Below are positions 48,201 through 61,343 of a DNA stretch of 64,000 nt, in pieces. The first letter of the stretch is position 1; each line of letters starts with the position of its first letter. The position numbers and the translations under genes were made by a program. Location: contig JACAXG010000074.1 in NCBI GenBank assembly GCA_018881555.1, forward strand, positions 3,231,081 through 3,295,080. Direction: 5' to 3'. The notes below the pieces were generated by a model. It did no database searches and was not told where the DNA came from. It saw nothing but the letters and a program-made list of their open reading frames with translations. This DNA is from Amblyornis subalaris. Lineage: Eukaryota > Chordata > Aves > Passeriformes > Ptilonorhynchidae.

Positions 48201-51200
48201 CCATCCACTCCTCAGCTCCCTGCTGGAAATGGTTGCTGCTTGATGTGCCCATTGCTTTGGGGGGGTTTTGACTTGTGTGCTAAAAGCTGGACACAGCAGC
48301 CTCACCTCACGTGGGCCANGGAAGAGTCCTGGCAGGGGGACAACTCAGCCCAGCAGCACAGCAGCAAACATCTCCATCAGCCCATCAGCTGCCCTATGAG
48401 TCAGGTAGTCCAGCAGCAGCCTCTTCCCCTAGTTGTTTGTCCTCTGTAATTGTTTGTCCTCTGTAATTAATTAAAGATGAACTGCGGGTAAACCCCACAC
48501 TCCCAAGTTTTCAATGCACTCAGCATCCAGAGTGGGCAGCTCTTCTCCACCAGCTCCCTAATAAATACCATCCACAGGAGTTTTGTGCACAATTTCTGTG
48601 CAGGCTCAGCTCGGGCTGTGCTCGCAACACAGTTTCCAGCTGTTCAGCTCCAATTTGGGGGACCAGCAAAAACCATTTACGACGCTTCAGCAGTAGTTTA
48701 TAAATAGTCNCATGATGAACAGTGGATTGTGCTGGGTACAAGAAAATTCAGCAGAGGCGTCGCCACAGAGAATATTATTGCTTATTAGGAGCTCAAATGG
48801 GCCTCAGGAATGTTTCTCAGTGTGGCAGCTTTCTGCAGATCCATACCCTCCTGCACAGGCAGGGCCACGGAGTATCTCCCTGCTGGGCTTNCCAGTGCCT
48901 GGGGTGGTACCAGGGCTGGCATGGGATGTGGAGCAAGGAGGAAAACCCACATCCCATGGGCATGGAGTGTAAGTCACTATGGCCACACAGGGAGCCCCAG
49001 CGTGCCTACTGAAAATCCCACACCGTGTCACAGCCTGGGCCCAGAGGTTCACTCCACCCTGGTTCACCTGAGGAGCAGCCAGTCCCGTGCTGAGCAAATC
49101 CCGAGAGTGCTGGGAGGTTTCCTTCCTCCACAGCACCAACTGTGTAAAGGACACTGCATTTAGACCACAAAATCTCTTTTTTTTTTTTGCACAGGCCAGC
49201 AAACAGCCATCATCTGGGAACAATGAGAGCTGTCAGGACGGGGGAAGGGAGCCGGCCAAACTGCGAGCGCGGGCTTGAGAGACAACGGGAAAAAAGGAAA
49301 CACTCCTCAGGAAAATTTTGCCCTGAAAAAACCCAAACTTCATTAGCTGAAAATGAATGCTCAGTCTATTGAGATGTGCACTGTGCCTGGAGAGCAGCAT
49401 AGCAGGGATAGGTGACCTATTTTCCCTGGAGGGGAGGGAGAGGTTGCTCTCTATCGATCCCACCCTTCCTCTATCAGTTTATATATTAGCTCCTATGGCC
49501 TGTGGAGGAAGCAGCCAGTAATGAAGTGAATCATTCACAATGAATAAATCATCTGACTAATTCAGCTTGTTTTTCTTCTCATGGCTCTTCCATGAACAGA
49601 TCACCATTTCCCTAAAGTTATTCATTATCAGTAGTAGTACATAACTTGCCATTTTGGGGTGTTGTTTTCTTTTTCCTCTACATTTTTAACTCCTGCAAAT
49701 AACTATTAGCTGGGTTATGACTGGACATATGAGTTCCATGGGGCTGTTCCTAGCCCCACACTGGATGAGTTCAGCATGGCTGTTGCGGGTATTCGCACCA
49801 ATAAACAGAGAGAAAAATTGAATCCTGTAAACTGCAGAGTCCAAAGTTCAGTTTTTGCAGATGCACATGGCCTTCAGGACAGCCTCNCAACACCTCTGCA
49901 ACACAAACACCCACAGTACCAGCACAATTTAAAGAAAAATGNATTTACACAAAGCGTATCTAAATCAATTTAGATCGTATTCTGGCTAGAAACCATCTCA
50001 ATGAGCAGCATATGCGGNGTGGTATCACCTGGAGGATCACTTGGCTTTGTCTCTTGCTAAAATGATGGCAAAAACAATGGAGAAAGCTGCAGTGCTGGAT
50101 TCAGATGAGGTCTGTGGGATTCAGACTCCACGGTCAGCATCCAAGTGGATTTGGGAAGCCTGGAGTGAGCTCTGGCAGCTGCCTGATGGCGTGGATGGAG
50201 TGTGCAGAAGGAGAGGCAGCCACAGGGCTGANGATTGCGACGAGACTGGGGAGGTCTTCTCTCCCTGGAGATGCCTCTTTCCCAAGCAGAGCAAACCAGT
50301 GGAGCAAACCCCTGATGGCTTCAGGCCTGAGTACGTGCCCCTATTTCTTTCAACTTGTATGTGTATGTTTACGTTTCTTTAGCTTGCTGTACGTGAGGGC
50401 ACGGCACCTTTTCATGAAGGTTTGATGTAAACAAAGGAACAAACCAGAAAACAAACAGCGGCAAACGCCGCCCTGACTAAAGCACCACCACCTGCAGCAC
50501 AGAAATACCAGGCAACTCCCACGCACCTCCTCCCACCCACCACATCAATGGGGAGGCTCCGTGGCAGCACGAGGCTCTGCCTGTTAGCGAGCACCAACAC
50601 CCAGCTGCCANGCAGAGGAAATTCCCAACTCCACGGAAAATAGGGAAAAGCTCCCATCCTTGCACTGCAGGAGCTCCAGCTCAAGCACTTCATGAGCAGT
50701 CTCTGCAAAAGGGAGAGTGAAGCCTCTGAGAAAAGGAAGAATGTCCAGCCATGCCAGATCTCAAGCTAAGCAGTGCTGAAGAGTGACATTTTACAAGCTG
50801 CTGCAAGATGCAGTTGAGTGGGGTGATGCTTCTCCGCATGCAGAGCTGCCCGAGGCTCGCCCACTGCCTCCCGCATGGCCCCTGCTCCCTGAACAGGGGC
50901 NGTCCCTCCTCAGAGCTCTCTGTTCCCTCTCCAGTCTGGGCTCAGGGTAATCACTGTGAGAAATGGCTGCAGGAGGCAAACTGGTCAGAAGCCGGGCTCC
51001 TCCTGCCAAGTTCTGGGGAACTGGCCCATGGCCACGTCATACTCGAAAGTAGACANGATCCTTCCTTCTCTCTCCTCAACCTACCAACAAATTAAGTGTC
51101 CAGTGCACTCACTTGACCNAGGTATTGTTACAGCAAGGCCATGCAGTCTTCTGGGCAGTCCCTTTCTTCCAAACCCTCATCCAAGTCAGTAAACCGAACT

Positions 51201-51570
51201 TGNGAACATTTCCTGTCTGAGTGCAAGTCAGGGCTCAAAGGTGAAACTTAGATGGAAACAAAAGTGAATGTAGCCCTAAAGAAAGACAAAAGAGGAGATT
51301 AAAAGCTACTCTAATTTACACTACTAATTGCAGCAGCATCTTAGGTGAGGTAATGGAAACCACAGGTAGCTGTGACACCTACGGTGCAACCAGCCAGTGC
51401 TACCCCACTCACAGAACAGATGTACCTCTGTGCACCTGAGGGTGCAAATGGAGATGTTTGGGGACAATAGCATGCTGTTTGTCCTGGGCTGAAATGAAGG
51501 GGCTTTTCCCCCAATCTATACCCTAGACTGAAGGAAAAGAGAGATTTCTTATTCCAGAAGGGGATCATGA

Positions 51571-51575
<5 letters not shown>
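45241..51575. other. Non-coding; moderately GC-rich parts, no gene recognised
   Basis: Open frames cluster at 46390-46740, 48060-49280 and 50040-50710, usually on both strands and interrupted by N; none shows a domain. A (TTCC)n-like stretch lies at 47899-47927 and an acceptor-like poly-T ending 'gcacag' at about 49196. I found no LINE or LTR of clear family here. Confidence 0.4.
48434..48467. repeat. 17-bp perfect tandem duplication
   Basis: tgtttgtcctctgtaat occurs twice back to back without a mismatch, indicating a recent slippage duplication. Confidence 0.9.

Positions 51576-51625
<50 letters not shown>
51576..51625. repeat. (TG)25 microsatellite
   Basis: An uninterrupted TG dinucleotide repeat of 50 bases, preceded by ATATA. 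A run this long and pure is likely polymorphic. Confidence 0.98.
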
Positions 51626-51626
<1 letters not shown>

Positions 51627-54179
51627 ATGGAGTGAATCCCAAATAACTCTTCAGCTTTTTAGGTAGATATTTTCTTAATTTCCAACTATCTTGTACAGAC
51701 AAGTTGTAATGGTAAACCAAACAAATCCCGGAGGTCAAACCCCATTCCTGATTCAGTCTTTTCCTACATCATTTGACCAAACAGTACACCTGGTTGCTCC
51801 TTTGTTCCTCCAGTTTCAATCACTTGCAAAGTTCTATTTAACCATCCTTCATCTTTTTCTGTTTAAATGTTGCTAAGGGGTTTTTTCCTAACAAATTCAT
51901 GGACATATTTAATTATTTTCCCCATTCCAGCTTAATTTTTTCCTCATTTGCTTCTGGGAAACATCCTGTTACAGGAGGATAAATGACAAACACAGTGTGC
52001 AGGACCAGACGTGTGCCTTCAACACCAAGAGGATGGATGAGCCACNAACAAGCCACCACTGCAGCACAGCAGCAAGCCACAGGAATAGCCCAGCTACATG
52101 TTTTTATTCCTCAGTAAGTACTTGGTTACGGAAAGCAGATCCGCCTCCGAAGAAAGAAGATTTAAGGTGAGCACAGTGCTCCACATGACTTACAACTTGG
52201 TTCTCTGTTTTCTCAGAACACCATCAGGAAGCAAAAGGGAGGGGGAAATCCTGAAGATTCTCAATTAAAATTTATTTTTAAGAGTTTTTCTCATCACAGT
52301 TTAGTATTTTATTTTGGAGTAAGCAGCTGAAAACTGCTATGCAACTGTTTAGCCATGTCTAATTTGGTAGTACATTAGACAGACTTTCAGCCTAATACTC
52401 TTGAGTCTATTGTAAATACTCGAACATTCCAGTCAACCCCACTGATAAAAACAATTTAACGGGGCTATGGGCAAGGGTGGTCTCAGATTTGCTAAAAATC
52501 ATGTCTGTGTTCACGCATGCAAAGCAGCACATGTTCACTCACCAGACTGATTGACCGGTGAAAAATCTTAATGCAANATAAAGCTACTGGCACACACTGA
52601 GATTGTAAGACTGCTCTTGGCTGGGTCTTGTAGGCGCAAAGGGCATCTAAAAAGTCTGAAGACCTTTTTTTAAGTGGTCTCAGAAGTTTTTCTTATGACA
52701 TAATTGAAAAAAAGGGTCAGTCATATTTAGGAGATGAATGCTTCAAAGCATCTTTGGCAGTTTTGTAAGATAAAAATAGGCTCATCTTTTAGGGTGCTTT
52801 GTGGTGGAAATAAAGTGCTGTGTTATTTGGCATATGCTGGAATTTAGTGAAAGCTGAAGAAATACTTAAGACTGCAGTAGCTTTTTAAAAAGTTACATTG
52901 AAATGTTTAAAGTCCAGATAATCATAAGATCTGAGACATTCAGGGTTAGGAGGGACTGTTGGCCTTTTCTCTGATCTGTTCATAATACTTCCTGCATTTT
53001 TTTGTATATCTTTTTAGCAATAAAGAGAGAACTCTTGTCCTGTGTTGTACAGATGGAAGTGATGTTTCTGGTAATACTTTTGTTGGTGTAGGTGACATGA
53101 AATTATTAAAGCAAAAGATGATGACTTAGTGAGCTTCATGTAAAGAATACAAAATTTCATAAAATTACTGCACGAAGACTATTCATGAGCATTACTCCCA
53201 TGTCTATATTCAGTTAAAATGTAAGTCATGGAGTTATTTACAATATAATTCTTGCAAAAACTCCTCAATATTAACACAACTCTGACTTTAACTTTCTCAG
53301 CAAAATTAGGGCCACGGTATGTATAACTCATTACCCCTGGAAGCTATTCCTACCACTCCTAATTAGAGGTATTTTGAGAAAATCTAACTGATATTGACCT
53401 GGACACTGTTGTCTGTACTGGGTTTCTAACTTTAGCACTAGGGTGAAAACTTTATCAAGATGGCCAAAGTTAGACACATACAGAAGAAAATGAAATTATC
53501 CAGTTTACCATTAACATACATTCAGGATGTCCTGTCTGTTCAATATTCTGTACTAACCAGGTACCTGTCTCAAAGCTGGCTGTAACCTAATATGTCAGAG
53601 AATTTCTTTTTGAGTTTGGAGAGAGGACAGATTTCACTGCAAACCTCCAGAGATTCAGTTTATGGTTTTGCAACATGACTGACTTGGACAAATTAAGGGA
53701 TTGAAATATAGAACTTTGGTAGCCATAAACTGGAAGCAAACTGCAACNTGGTCAGTGATAGTATGAGACCCTCCTGGTGGCCAAAAGTCATGCGTGGCTT
53801 GGGTCACCTCCATACCCACTTTCACAAGCAGGCATTTCACTGGCTGTTCTGTTTATTTGCATCCATAAATCTCACCATGATGGTGAATGTCAGCATGAAA
53901 AGAGGCATAGCTACAGAGCTACAGAGCTAAACTAAGGGTTAGTTTGGTTTGATACCTGCTCTTGCCTGTGGCACAAAGATGAAGCTGTACTTGTGAAATG
54001 GTCTAGAAGTTTTTGCATTTCTTTCAGTCCCCCTGTCTTAAACTGATGTTGTCCAAACCCTAATACACATCATTCTTATCTAAATAAATGCTGCTTAATC
54101 ATAGATAACAGACATGCATTACATCCTTAGTATTTCGGACATGACGCAGTAAAAACGTGTGCATCACAGAAATTATTAG
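51626..54179. other. Non-coding, with a decayed CR1 tail
   Basis: AT-rich with no gene. Short open frames only. The antisense CR1-like tail at 52920-52990 is listed separately. Confidence 0.4.
52920..52990 (-). mobile_element. Probable antisense CR1 3' end, diverged
   Basis: 'aatcataagatctgagacat', 'cagggttaggagggactg', then 'ttctctgatctg' and 'cttcctg' parallel the reverse complement of an old CR1 tail ('aatcatagaat-cagggttggaagggacc-tcatctag-cccctg'). Confidence 0.45.
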
Positions 54180-56400
54180 ATGTACCTGATTTCCTCTTGC
54201 ACATCTTGCCCTGTGTTTGTCTTTGTTCCCATGTGCCCCAATGAAGGTTTTCAACTCGTGGGACTCAAGTCTCACACATCTTTTGCCTCTCCAGATCAGG
54301 TGGTCAGTACCAGATGGACTCCCATGGGACCTTCTGAGGGCTGGCACACCCTTTCCTCCCAGGTCGAGCATAATTCCTGGAGATATCCTGCACCCACAAC
54401 TCCAATCTCTGCCAGGGACCAAGGCAGACTGGACATGATCAAGGCAGTTTATGCTTCAGGTGGTTCTCCTGCACTGCTATGCCCTACCAGACATAAACCC
54501 TACGCAGCAGCAGTCCAAGGAGCAGTTCTTGGTCAAACATCACATGACTCTAACTATAGCATGGCCACTTCAGTCATCACCTCTCTATATGAGGTCGTAC
54601 AAGTTCAGTTAATGTGTCTGAGGGTTTTGTAAGGTGAGGTCTTTCTACTGCCGAGACTTCTGCTTACTCTGAATGGTCTTTATCCCAGCACAATTTCCTG
54701 GTAACTGCATATTTGATATGGCTCCTGCTTTTGCAAAGGTGAAGATGATATTCCCAGCTGATTCTAACCAAAATAATTCAACAGCAGATGTGAAGCATTC
54801 ATCTGACTTTTACTTTGCCTCTGGTCATCGAGCTTTATGGGTGTTTAACAGCAACTCCAGAGATCCCACCATAGGTTTCATCTCCTCCCTTTTGCAAAGC
54901 ACATCTTGAGGCAAGTGAATGGGCTTAGGGAGTGACTGCACACCTCCTCCATTGTGGCCCATTAATACAGATCAGGACTATTTCTTCTTTGATGTGCTCT
55001 ATCTCCCAGCAACCAGATGTAGGCTCTAAAATAGCAAAAAAAATTACCATCATGCCCACAGGTTCTGAGTCTGGCAAAAAGTTCAGTTCTGGGAATAGGC
55101 TTTCTCTGTTCTCACTTCACTTTTCATCATTTGTAACTATGCTTATGTTGCCTGTAAATTTTGAAGACCCAAGGTCTTTTTTTCCAATTGACATGGGTGT
55201 TTTCTTACACCTTTCTCCGCTAATTGTTTTATGTAATGATATGACCTATTCTAGTATCCACTTAGACATCTCTCCAGAAATTGTCTTAGACAATGAAATT
55301 AGTGACCTTGATTAGGCCATCTAGTTTGGAAGGCATTAGTGACATTGGAACAGGATGTTTCTGTCTGATTACATTAGTTAGATCAATTTAGAAAGCAAAA
55401 GCAATGTGAAATCAAACTCTCTGCTGGTGGGAGGGAACCAAGGAGTCGGGGAGCATCTCCATTTCCCTGACAACATTTCCTTTGCTGGGCAAGCTGGCAC
55501 ACTCTGCTGCATGTATCATGCACCAGCAGTGGTTCTGCTCTGTAAAGAAACAGCTGTGATGGCTTTAGAGATGCTTAATTGATAAAGCACTTCGGGGAAT
55601 CTGTCAGCACATGGAAAGGGTCTGGTAACAGCTCTTCCTTCAACTTGTTTGCTGCAAATGAAGCAGTTGCTTTGTTCTTCCTTTCCACTGGCATTGCAAG
55701 ATCAGATATACTGTGCCTGGGCTCGCACCTTCCCCAGTGTATTGTTTTGGATTTCTCAATAGCACTGTAATGTTTTTTGATGTTTCTGATACTGTTGTAA
55801 TTTTGCTAGATACACAGGCTCCTCCCTCCGTCTTATCACATGCACACCCTCTTTTTCTGCATTTGTATTTTGTCTCTGTGTCTTTTCATGCCAGCACACC
55901 CTCTGCAGTAATACCATGGACTCCAGATGATCTCTTTAAATATGCTTCAACCATGGGCTCCTCTTTAAACACTGATTTTAGCCAGGCTTTTTCCTAATTT
56001 TGATAAACATGAACTGCTTGTTTCTAAAACAGCTCAGCTTTGGATTTGTGGACTGTTCTCAGTGCCATCAAATTTTTCCAAACCTCCAGCTACAAATTAT
56101 TCCATCCTCCCTGCTCACTATCCACTCTCTTAGCCAAGAGATCTCTCCCAAACACATCTTTTGTTGATTTCGGTCTGTATGGCACAGCACATATCCACAC
56201 ATCTCACACGAACTGCTCACAGCACAGCCGTCCCCTGGGCTCACACCCCACGCAGCCCCGTGTGGTAAGGGATGGAGCTACACAGGCATCCCCTCCTGCT
56301 GGCCTCAGGGAATGGTTCCCCAGGAGGAGACAGGGACCCTCTTTGCCGTGTCATCAGTGAGCACAGCACAGGTGAGTTTCTTCACGCAGCCCAAGGACGT
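54180..56400 (+). other. Run of longer open frames, possible decayed retroelement
   Basis: Six + strand open frames of 63-150 codons follow each other in changing phases (54180-54632, 54673-54909, 54932-55315, 55579-55770, 55713-55997, 56040-56360), more than in neighbouring DNA. In the second, the stretch reading 'IFDMAPAF' and then 'PADSNQN' recalls the segment around the first catalytic aspartate of retroviral-type reverse transcriptases. I could not find the LPQG or YxDD motifs in intact form, nor paired LTRs. The call is tentative; chance or another origin is more likely than not. Confidence 0.2.
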
Positions 56401-56507
56401 GCAAAGAGAGAACCGAGCTTGGCAGCCCCAGCTGCACCTTCCCTGCCTGCCCATCTCCTCTCTCACACCNCCTGTGGCTGGACAAACCCAGCAGCAGCAC
56501 AGCTGAT

Positions 56508-56555
56508 GGTCACTTCCCGGTCACTCACAGTGGCCACTTCCCGGTCACTCACCGT
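56508..56555. repeat. 24-bp tandem duplication
   Basis: Two adjacent 24-base copies (56508-56531 and 56532-56555) share 'cacttcccggtcactcac' and differ at two positions. Being a multiple of three, the unit repeats eight residues in the open minus-strand frame, but no gene is supported there. Confidence 0.9.
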
Positions 56556-59500
56556 GGCAGGCACGACAGCCCATGTCTGGAGCATGGTGCCCAAACTGTC
56601 CAGAGGATCTGGGGAGCAGAAGTCAAGGTATTCTGCACCCTTGTACTGCTTTCCTATGCCAAATGCAACAAGCTGGCACATTCTTGGTGACAAAACATCT
56701 GCTGTGATTGCATTCATGTAAATTAGTCTAAAAACACATTTTCAGGTCACTCTGTACACAGGGAAGTAAGAAAAGAAATTCGGGGGGTGGGGGGTTTGCT
56801 GTAAATATACCTAGAAGATAAAAGCCAGGCATCATCTACTTAGAGAGGGCAGAAGGACCGCACTACGTATTATTATTATGCTAGGAAGGGTCACAAGTGC
56901 TTTTAAATTCTTAAACAACCTGGCGCGGTTTATTTTGAGAATTGAAAGCTCCTCTATCCAGAGATCACTCTTCTCCCTTCTCTAAGAGGATTTCTGAAAA
57001 AAAAAAAAAAAACCTTGCCAAAAGCAGCTGTCGGCTAATGTAACACACAGCACCACTGTAAGAATGGATCCATGAGCCCTGGCAAAACCGCAGTCCTTGT
57101 CAGGACCCATGAATGAAACTGTCCCGGGGAATCTGCAGAGCAAGGCTGCGTATTTAGGAAGCTCAAAAGGGAGTCAAAACAAAACCGAGTGGAGCAGGAA
57201 AAGCAGCACAGACATGTCAAAGGGCTGCCCACATGGCTCAACCAGAGGCCGACCCAAAGCCACTGCCACACAATTGCTTGTGAAGCTCACAAAGGAGCCA
57301 GATGCTCCTGTCAAAATTATACCTTCCACAAATCTACATGGGAAACCTGCCACCATCCTGCCTAAAAGGAGGAGAATTGATACCGTTTTCTTGACTAAAA
57401 TAGTATCTTTTCAGTGAATTAGCTGAAGAAAGAACAAGAGCTGTTTGCTTTGGACAAGTATATTTCCAAGCATGTCATCCCCACAAAAGATCTTTCTTTC
57501 GCTGTACTTTCATGCGACCCTGAAAGCAAATATCTGATGGATATGATCTGGCTAGCTCCACATCTTCAAACAAGAAGAGGGAGCTGGTGGCAAGTGGGAT
57601 TCTTCCGTTGCTCTGAGCTAATAGATANCAGGAAGAAAAATGCAGTTCTTGTCTTGGCTGGCTTTGAGATGTACTTAACATTTCATTCGCAACATGCTGC
57701 TTGTATGCACAAAGCTCACCAAGGCAGTGAATATCATTGGCCTGTTTCAGAGACAGGAGGAAAACGCCTTGCCCGAGGTCTCACCGCATGGCACAGCAAC
57801 AGGGGCACGGGCGGTGAACCCGAATCTCCGCCGCTGGGCCTCCTCACCCCAGTCCTTCCCATGGTGTTCTGAACGTTGATCAAAATTTAAGTTAGTAGAG
57901 GGCGTGCCTGAGTCAGCTCATGGTCTCACAGCTTGTTCTGGTGCTCAGATTAATTGTTCTAATTAGCTCCTCCACAGGCAAATATATATTGACTCTTTCT
58001 TCATCTCAGACTTGGGGCCAAGCATGATTCAGAAAAACAGTCATCTGTGGCTTCCTCCCAGAATTTGCCACACATCTAAATTGCAAACATTGCAGCTCAA
58101 CTCCCTGTTCATAGCACAGGTAAGAAAACTCGCCTAGCATTACTGAGTGGTTTTTTATCCTTTTTTTTTTATTTCAGAAGAGGGACATCTTAGTAAACCA
58201 TCTGAAATCCCATGCACCGCAGCCTGCAGAACTCATGTCTGCAGCCACTTTGAGTCTGTTCAAATCTAGATACTAGAACAGGGGGAGGCATTGCCAACCT
58301 TTCAGCCTCATCTTCTTGGAGACAGGAAGGCCAAATAAGCTCAAAACAAGTCTAGGAAAAAAAGATTTGAAATCAAAACCCAGTCTTGTATACTCTAATT
58401 CACAATATAGAAAAGGGGATTTTCAGCACAACCTCATCTCAACTCTTGTTTATATTTTTGATGATTTTTTTAAGAGGAAAACATTTAGTGTGGGGAAAAC
58501 TTAGCAGTCAGGAAGTCTTCCACAGAGAATGNGCTTTGTGTAGGTATTACCTATAGATCAGATTGCGTGGGCAGTGCACCTACCCCATCTCTGTTAATAA
58601 AGTGAAGATAATTTAACACCTAACTAGTGACTGAGTCATGTTCCTGGCTTTGCATGTGCACTAACAATTCCAGTCACTCAGTCGTGCTCATAACCTCTCC
58701 TGCTGCTACAGAGCTGCACTTTGCCTTCCAGTGGATTTTGCCCTTGCCAGAGCCTCTGATAATTCTCTATATGGGAAGGGGACATTAACTGCCAGGCCCG
58801 GAAATAACTACACGAAATGTTAATTGTCCACCTTGACAAAATTATAAATGCTTGATGAAGAAACAAAGGCATTTTGATGATAAACATAGATAATGCCAAG
58901 AATTACAGAAAGGCAAAAGAGCAAAACAAACTGTGCATGTCAATTCACCCTTGCTGTTAATGTATAGCCCATGTTGGTCTGGGGTTTGTGGCTCCTTTGT
59001 ATTCATGCTATAGTGTTTGCTTGTGGTGGTAATAGAGATTCTGATATTTTAGAAGTTAAATAAATAAAAATAATAAATAAAAATTTTTAAACTTGAGTAG
59101 AAACATATTTGAACAGTCACATATTACCTCAAATGTCGTTATCTTGTAAATTATGAGCACCTGAAAAGAACTAATCTCTAAATTTAGTTTGAAATTTATG
59201 AGGTAAATCTCTTACATCTTTTCATTCAGTATCTCTGAACTAGCAACTTTCTAACAATTTCAAAGACTATCACTGCTGCTCTTGTGGACTGAAATTGCTC
59301 ACTCTCAGTTGATCACTTAATTTTTCAAAGCTTTTATTTTTATAAGAGTGATGGAGAAATAGAAAGATATTGTGCAGCAAAAACAGTGCATGGGTGTTTG
59401 TAAGAACAAAAATATTTCTGTCAAACTTAATATGTGTTGGGAAGGACCTCTGTTAATTAAAAACAAATCCAGAAAATTACAGCTGAACTGAAGAGAGTCT

Positions 59501-60950
59501 TGCAAATGCTTTTCATTTCAAAATTCATTGGTAATTAAAACACGACTGCAATTCAGTTAATCTTGTAAGGAAAGGACAGACAAACAATATAACTGTTGGA
59601 TGTTGAATAGATAGGTAGATAAACACCTAAAAATGAGAAGGTTATTCCCAGCAGTGGTAAACAGGAGCAGATTAGAATTCAAATATTTCAGCAGAAGCTA
59701 AGCATGTCCCTGCCAAAAACATTTTTCTAATATTAACTCTGTACCGCCCAAACATACTCTGTCAAATCCTACACAATTTATTTGCCAGAATAAGACCTTC
59801 AAAAAACCACTTGTACAAGATGGATGTACAGGTATCCGGGCAAAAGNGCACCACTCTGTTAAACTTTTATCCATAGTTCCCATCCATGCTCCCTCTGTCT
59901 TATTTAGTAGTTGCAAAAGATTTCTATGGAGAAATCCCATCACAAGCGGTCCTTCACTGATGGTGCAAAGAGAGGATGCTGTAGATAGTTTTTTATTTGT
60001 ATTTGTCTGCTTGGCTCTGTTTTTTTATCTGCTGTATTTTTTTATCCATGCCCAGGGGTGTTTGCACACGGAGCGGTGTGTGTGTGTGACACGCGACATT
60101 CCGAGGCCACTTGGGAANAGAGACAGTGCCAGGGACAGCCCCGGTGCCACTGCCCCTTCCCCAAGTAGGGCACTGCTCTCTTCTTCCACTCCCACTCCCA
60201 GTAAGTTTTATATGAATGTTTCTATCACATGAAGCATTATAGCACATNTGCCAAGTTAAGGGATGTTGCCTATGGAAATGAAACATAATTCCACACTAAA
60301 AAGACGTTTTCTGGAGCATCTTTATTCAGTTACATTTCAGCTGATCTGAAGGACTCCTATCAGCACTAACACAGAGGGGTAAGGCTTAGGAATGTAAGTG
60401 CAGATAATAGTTTGCTAGGCCAGGATACTATTTCTCCGCCATGGATTTCAAAAGGACTTACTGTACCTACTGGTTCTGGCATTTGAAACTCCAGGCTTAG
60501 CTGGGGGATGGGGAGAGATGGAGGAAAAAGAGGATTTGATACGAACAAAACATTTTTTGTAAAAGGCAGATTCTTTTCTGTTTCCATGTTCCATACAGTC
60601 AGAATTTTTGGAGTCTTTACTGATGCTCTCACACAAGAAAAGTGACTCTTGAAAAATGTACCATTACAACTTAATATATCCAGTATGTAATTTGTACTTA
60701 ACAGAAAGATATTTAGGACCATTTGCCTCAGCCACGAGACTTTCAGCTGCACAGTGGGAGGTAGTGCTTCAATGAAACCTTTGTTTTTAATCTTCTGATA
60801 CAGTCACTAAGGCAGTTGGCTGGCTTTAAAATTACATCAGTCTTCTTTTTTAATCTAGGGTCTGCAAGCAGTAGTTAGTTTAGCGCATCCACCAAAGCAT
60901 ATCATCTCACGGGCAGAACTACCACCCTTTTTTTCCCTCTTTTGGGTAGG
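56556..60950. other. Non-coding; simple runs and one weak exon candidate
   Basis: A(17) lies at 56997-57013. Open frames at 57035-57872 on both strands are unrecognised. A loose (TAAA)n lies near 59055-59085. A (GT)n near 60076-60087 precedes a GC-richer patch ending at a donor-like 'ccca|gtaagtt' (about 60200). The exon-like interval at 58062-58119 is listed separately. Confidence 0.4.
58062..58119 (+). other. Weak candidate internal exon (58 bp)
   Basis: The acceptor-like 'tgtggcttcctcccag' ends at 58061, and the donor 'agcacag|gtaaga' begins at 58120. One of three frames is open across it. The peptide is unrecognised. This could be chance. Confidence 0.12.
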
Positions 60951-60954
60951 ATGC

Positions 60955-61265
60955 ACTGAAATCGGTGCCTAAAAAAGAAGGAAAACGAAGAAGAAAGTTG
61001 CCCAGGGAGCACGGATATTCCCGGGGATGCCGCCCCAGACGGCGCGTAGGGTGCAGAGCAGTTCAGTCACGTTTACTTTGTTTCCTCCTCTTCCTAAAAT
61101 TAGATTACGTTTCCCCGAGCGAGCACAATGACGCCGAAGCTGGACAAGCCAGAGCCTGAATCACTTCAAAGCGAGCCCCTGTTTCCAGCGAGCGTCACCC
61201 GTCTGCCGCGGCCCTGCGGACGGCACATCGCTCTGCATAGCAAGTTGGGTGGCAGTGGGCCCATA
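60955..61265. promoter_or_regulatory. CpG-rich segment, candidate promoter or orphan island
   Basis: Roughly two dozen CpGs fall in 300 bases, flanked by AT-rich DNA and followed by A(27) at 61312-61338. The frame at 60965-61159 is basic and unrecognised. The location at the left edge of a long repeat-poor block suggests a regulatory start point, but direction and target are unknown. Confidence 0.4.
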
Positions 61266-61311
61266 ATATAAAACTGTTGCCTAGTGTTCCTCTAAGCTCT
61301 GCCCTCCTCTG

Positions 61312-61338
<27 letters not shown>
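61312..61338. repeat. A(27) homopolymer
   Basis: An uninterrupted run of 27 A. No retroposon body or target-site duplication was recognised around it. Confidence 0.95.

Positions 61339-61339
<1 letters not shown>

Positions 61340-61343
<4 letters not shown>

Noticed and set aside
49150..49290. Exon after a poly-T tract ending in GCACAG
   Set aside because: No matching donor within a usual exon length and the open frame is shared with other frames.
53750..53775. CTCF site suggested by 'cctggtggcc'
   Set aside because: The core does not fit the CTCF consensus orientation or the C-rich half.
57097..57417. 106-codon + strand frame with a basic end (PKRRRID)
   Set aside because: The nuclear-signal-like cluster is short and isolated. 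No domain or exon signals; minus-strand frames are open over the same interval.
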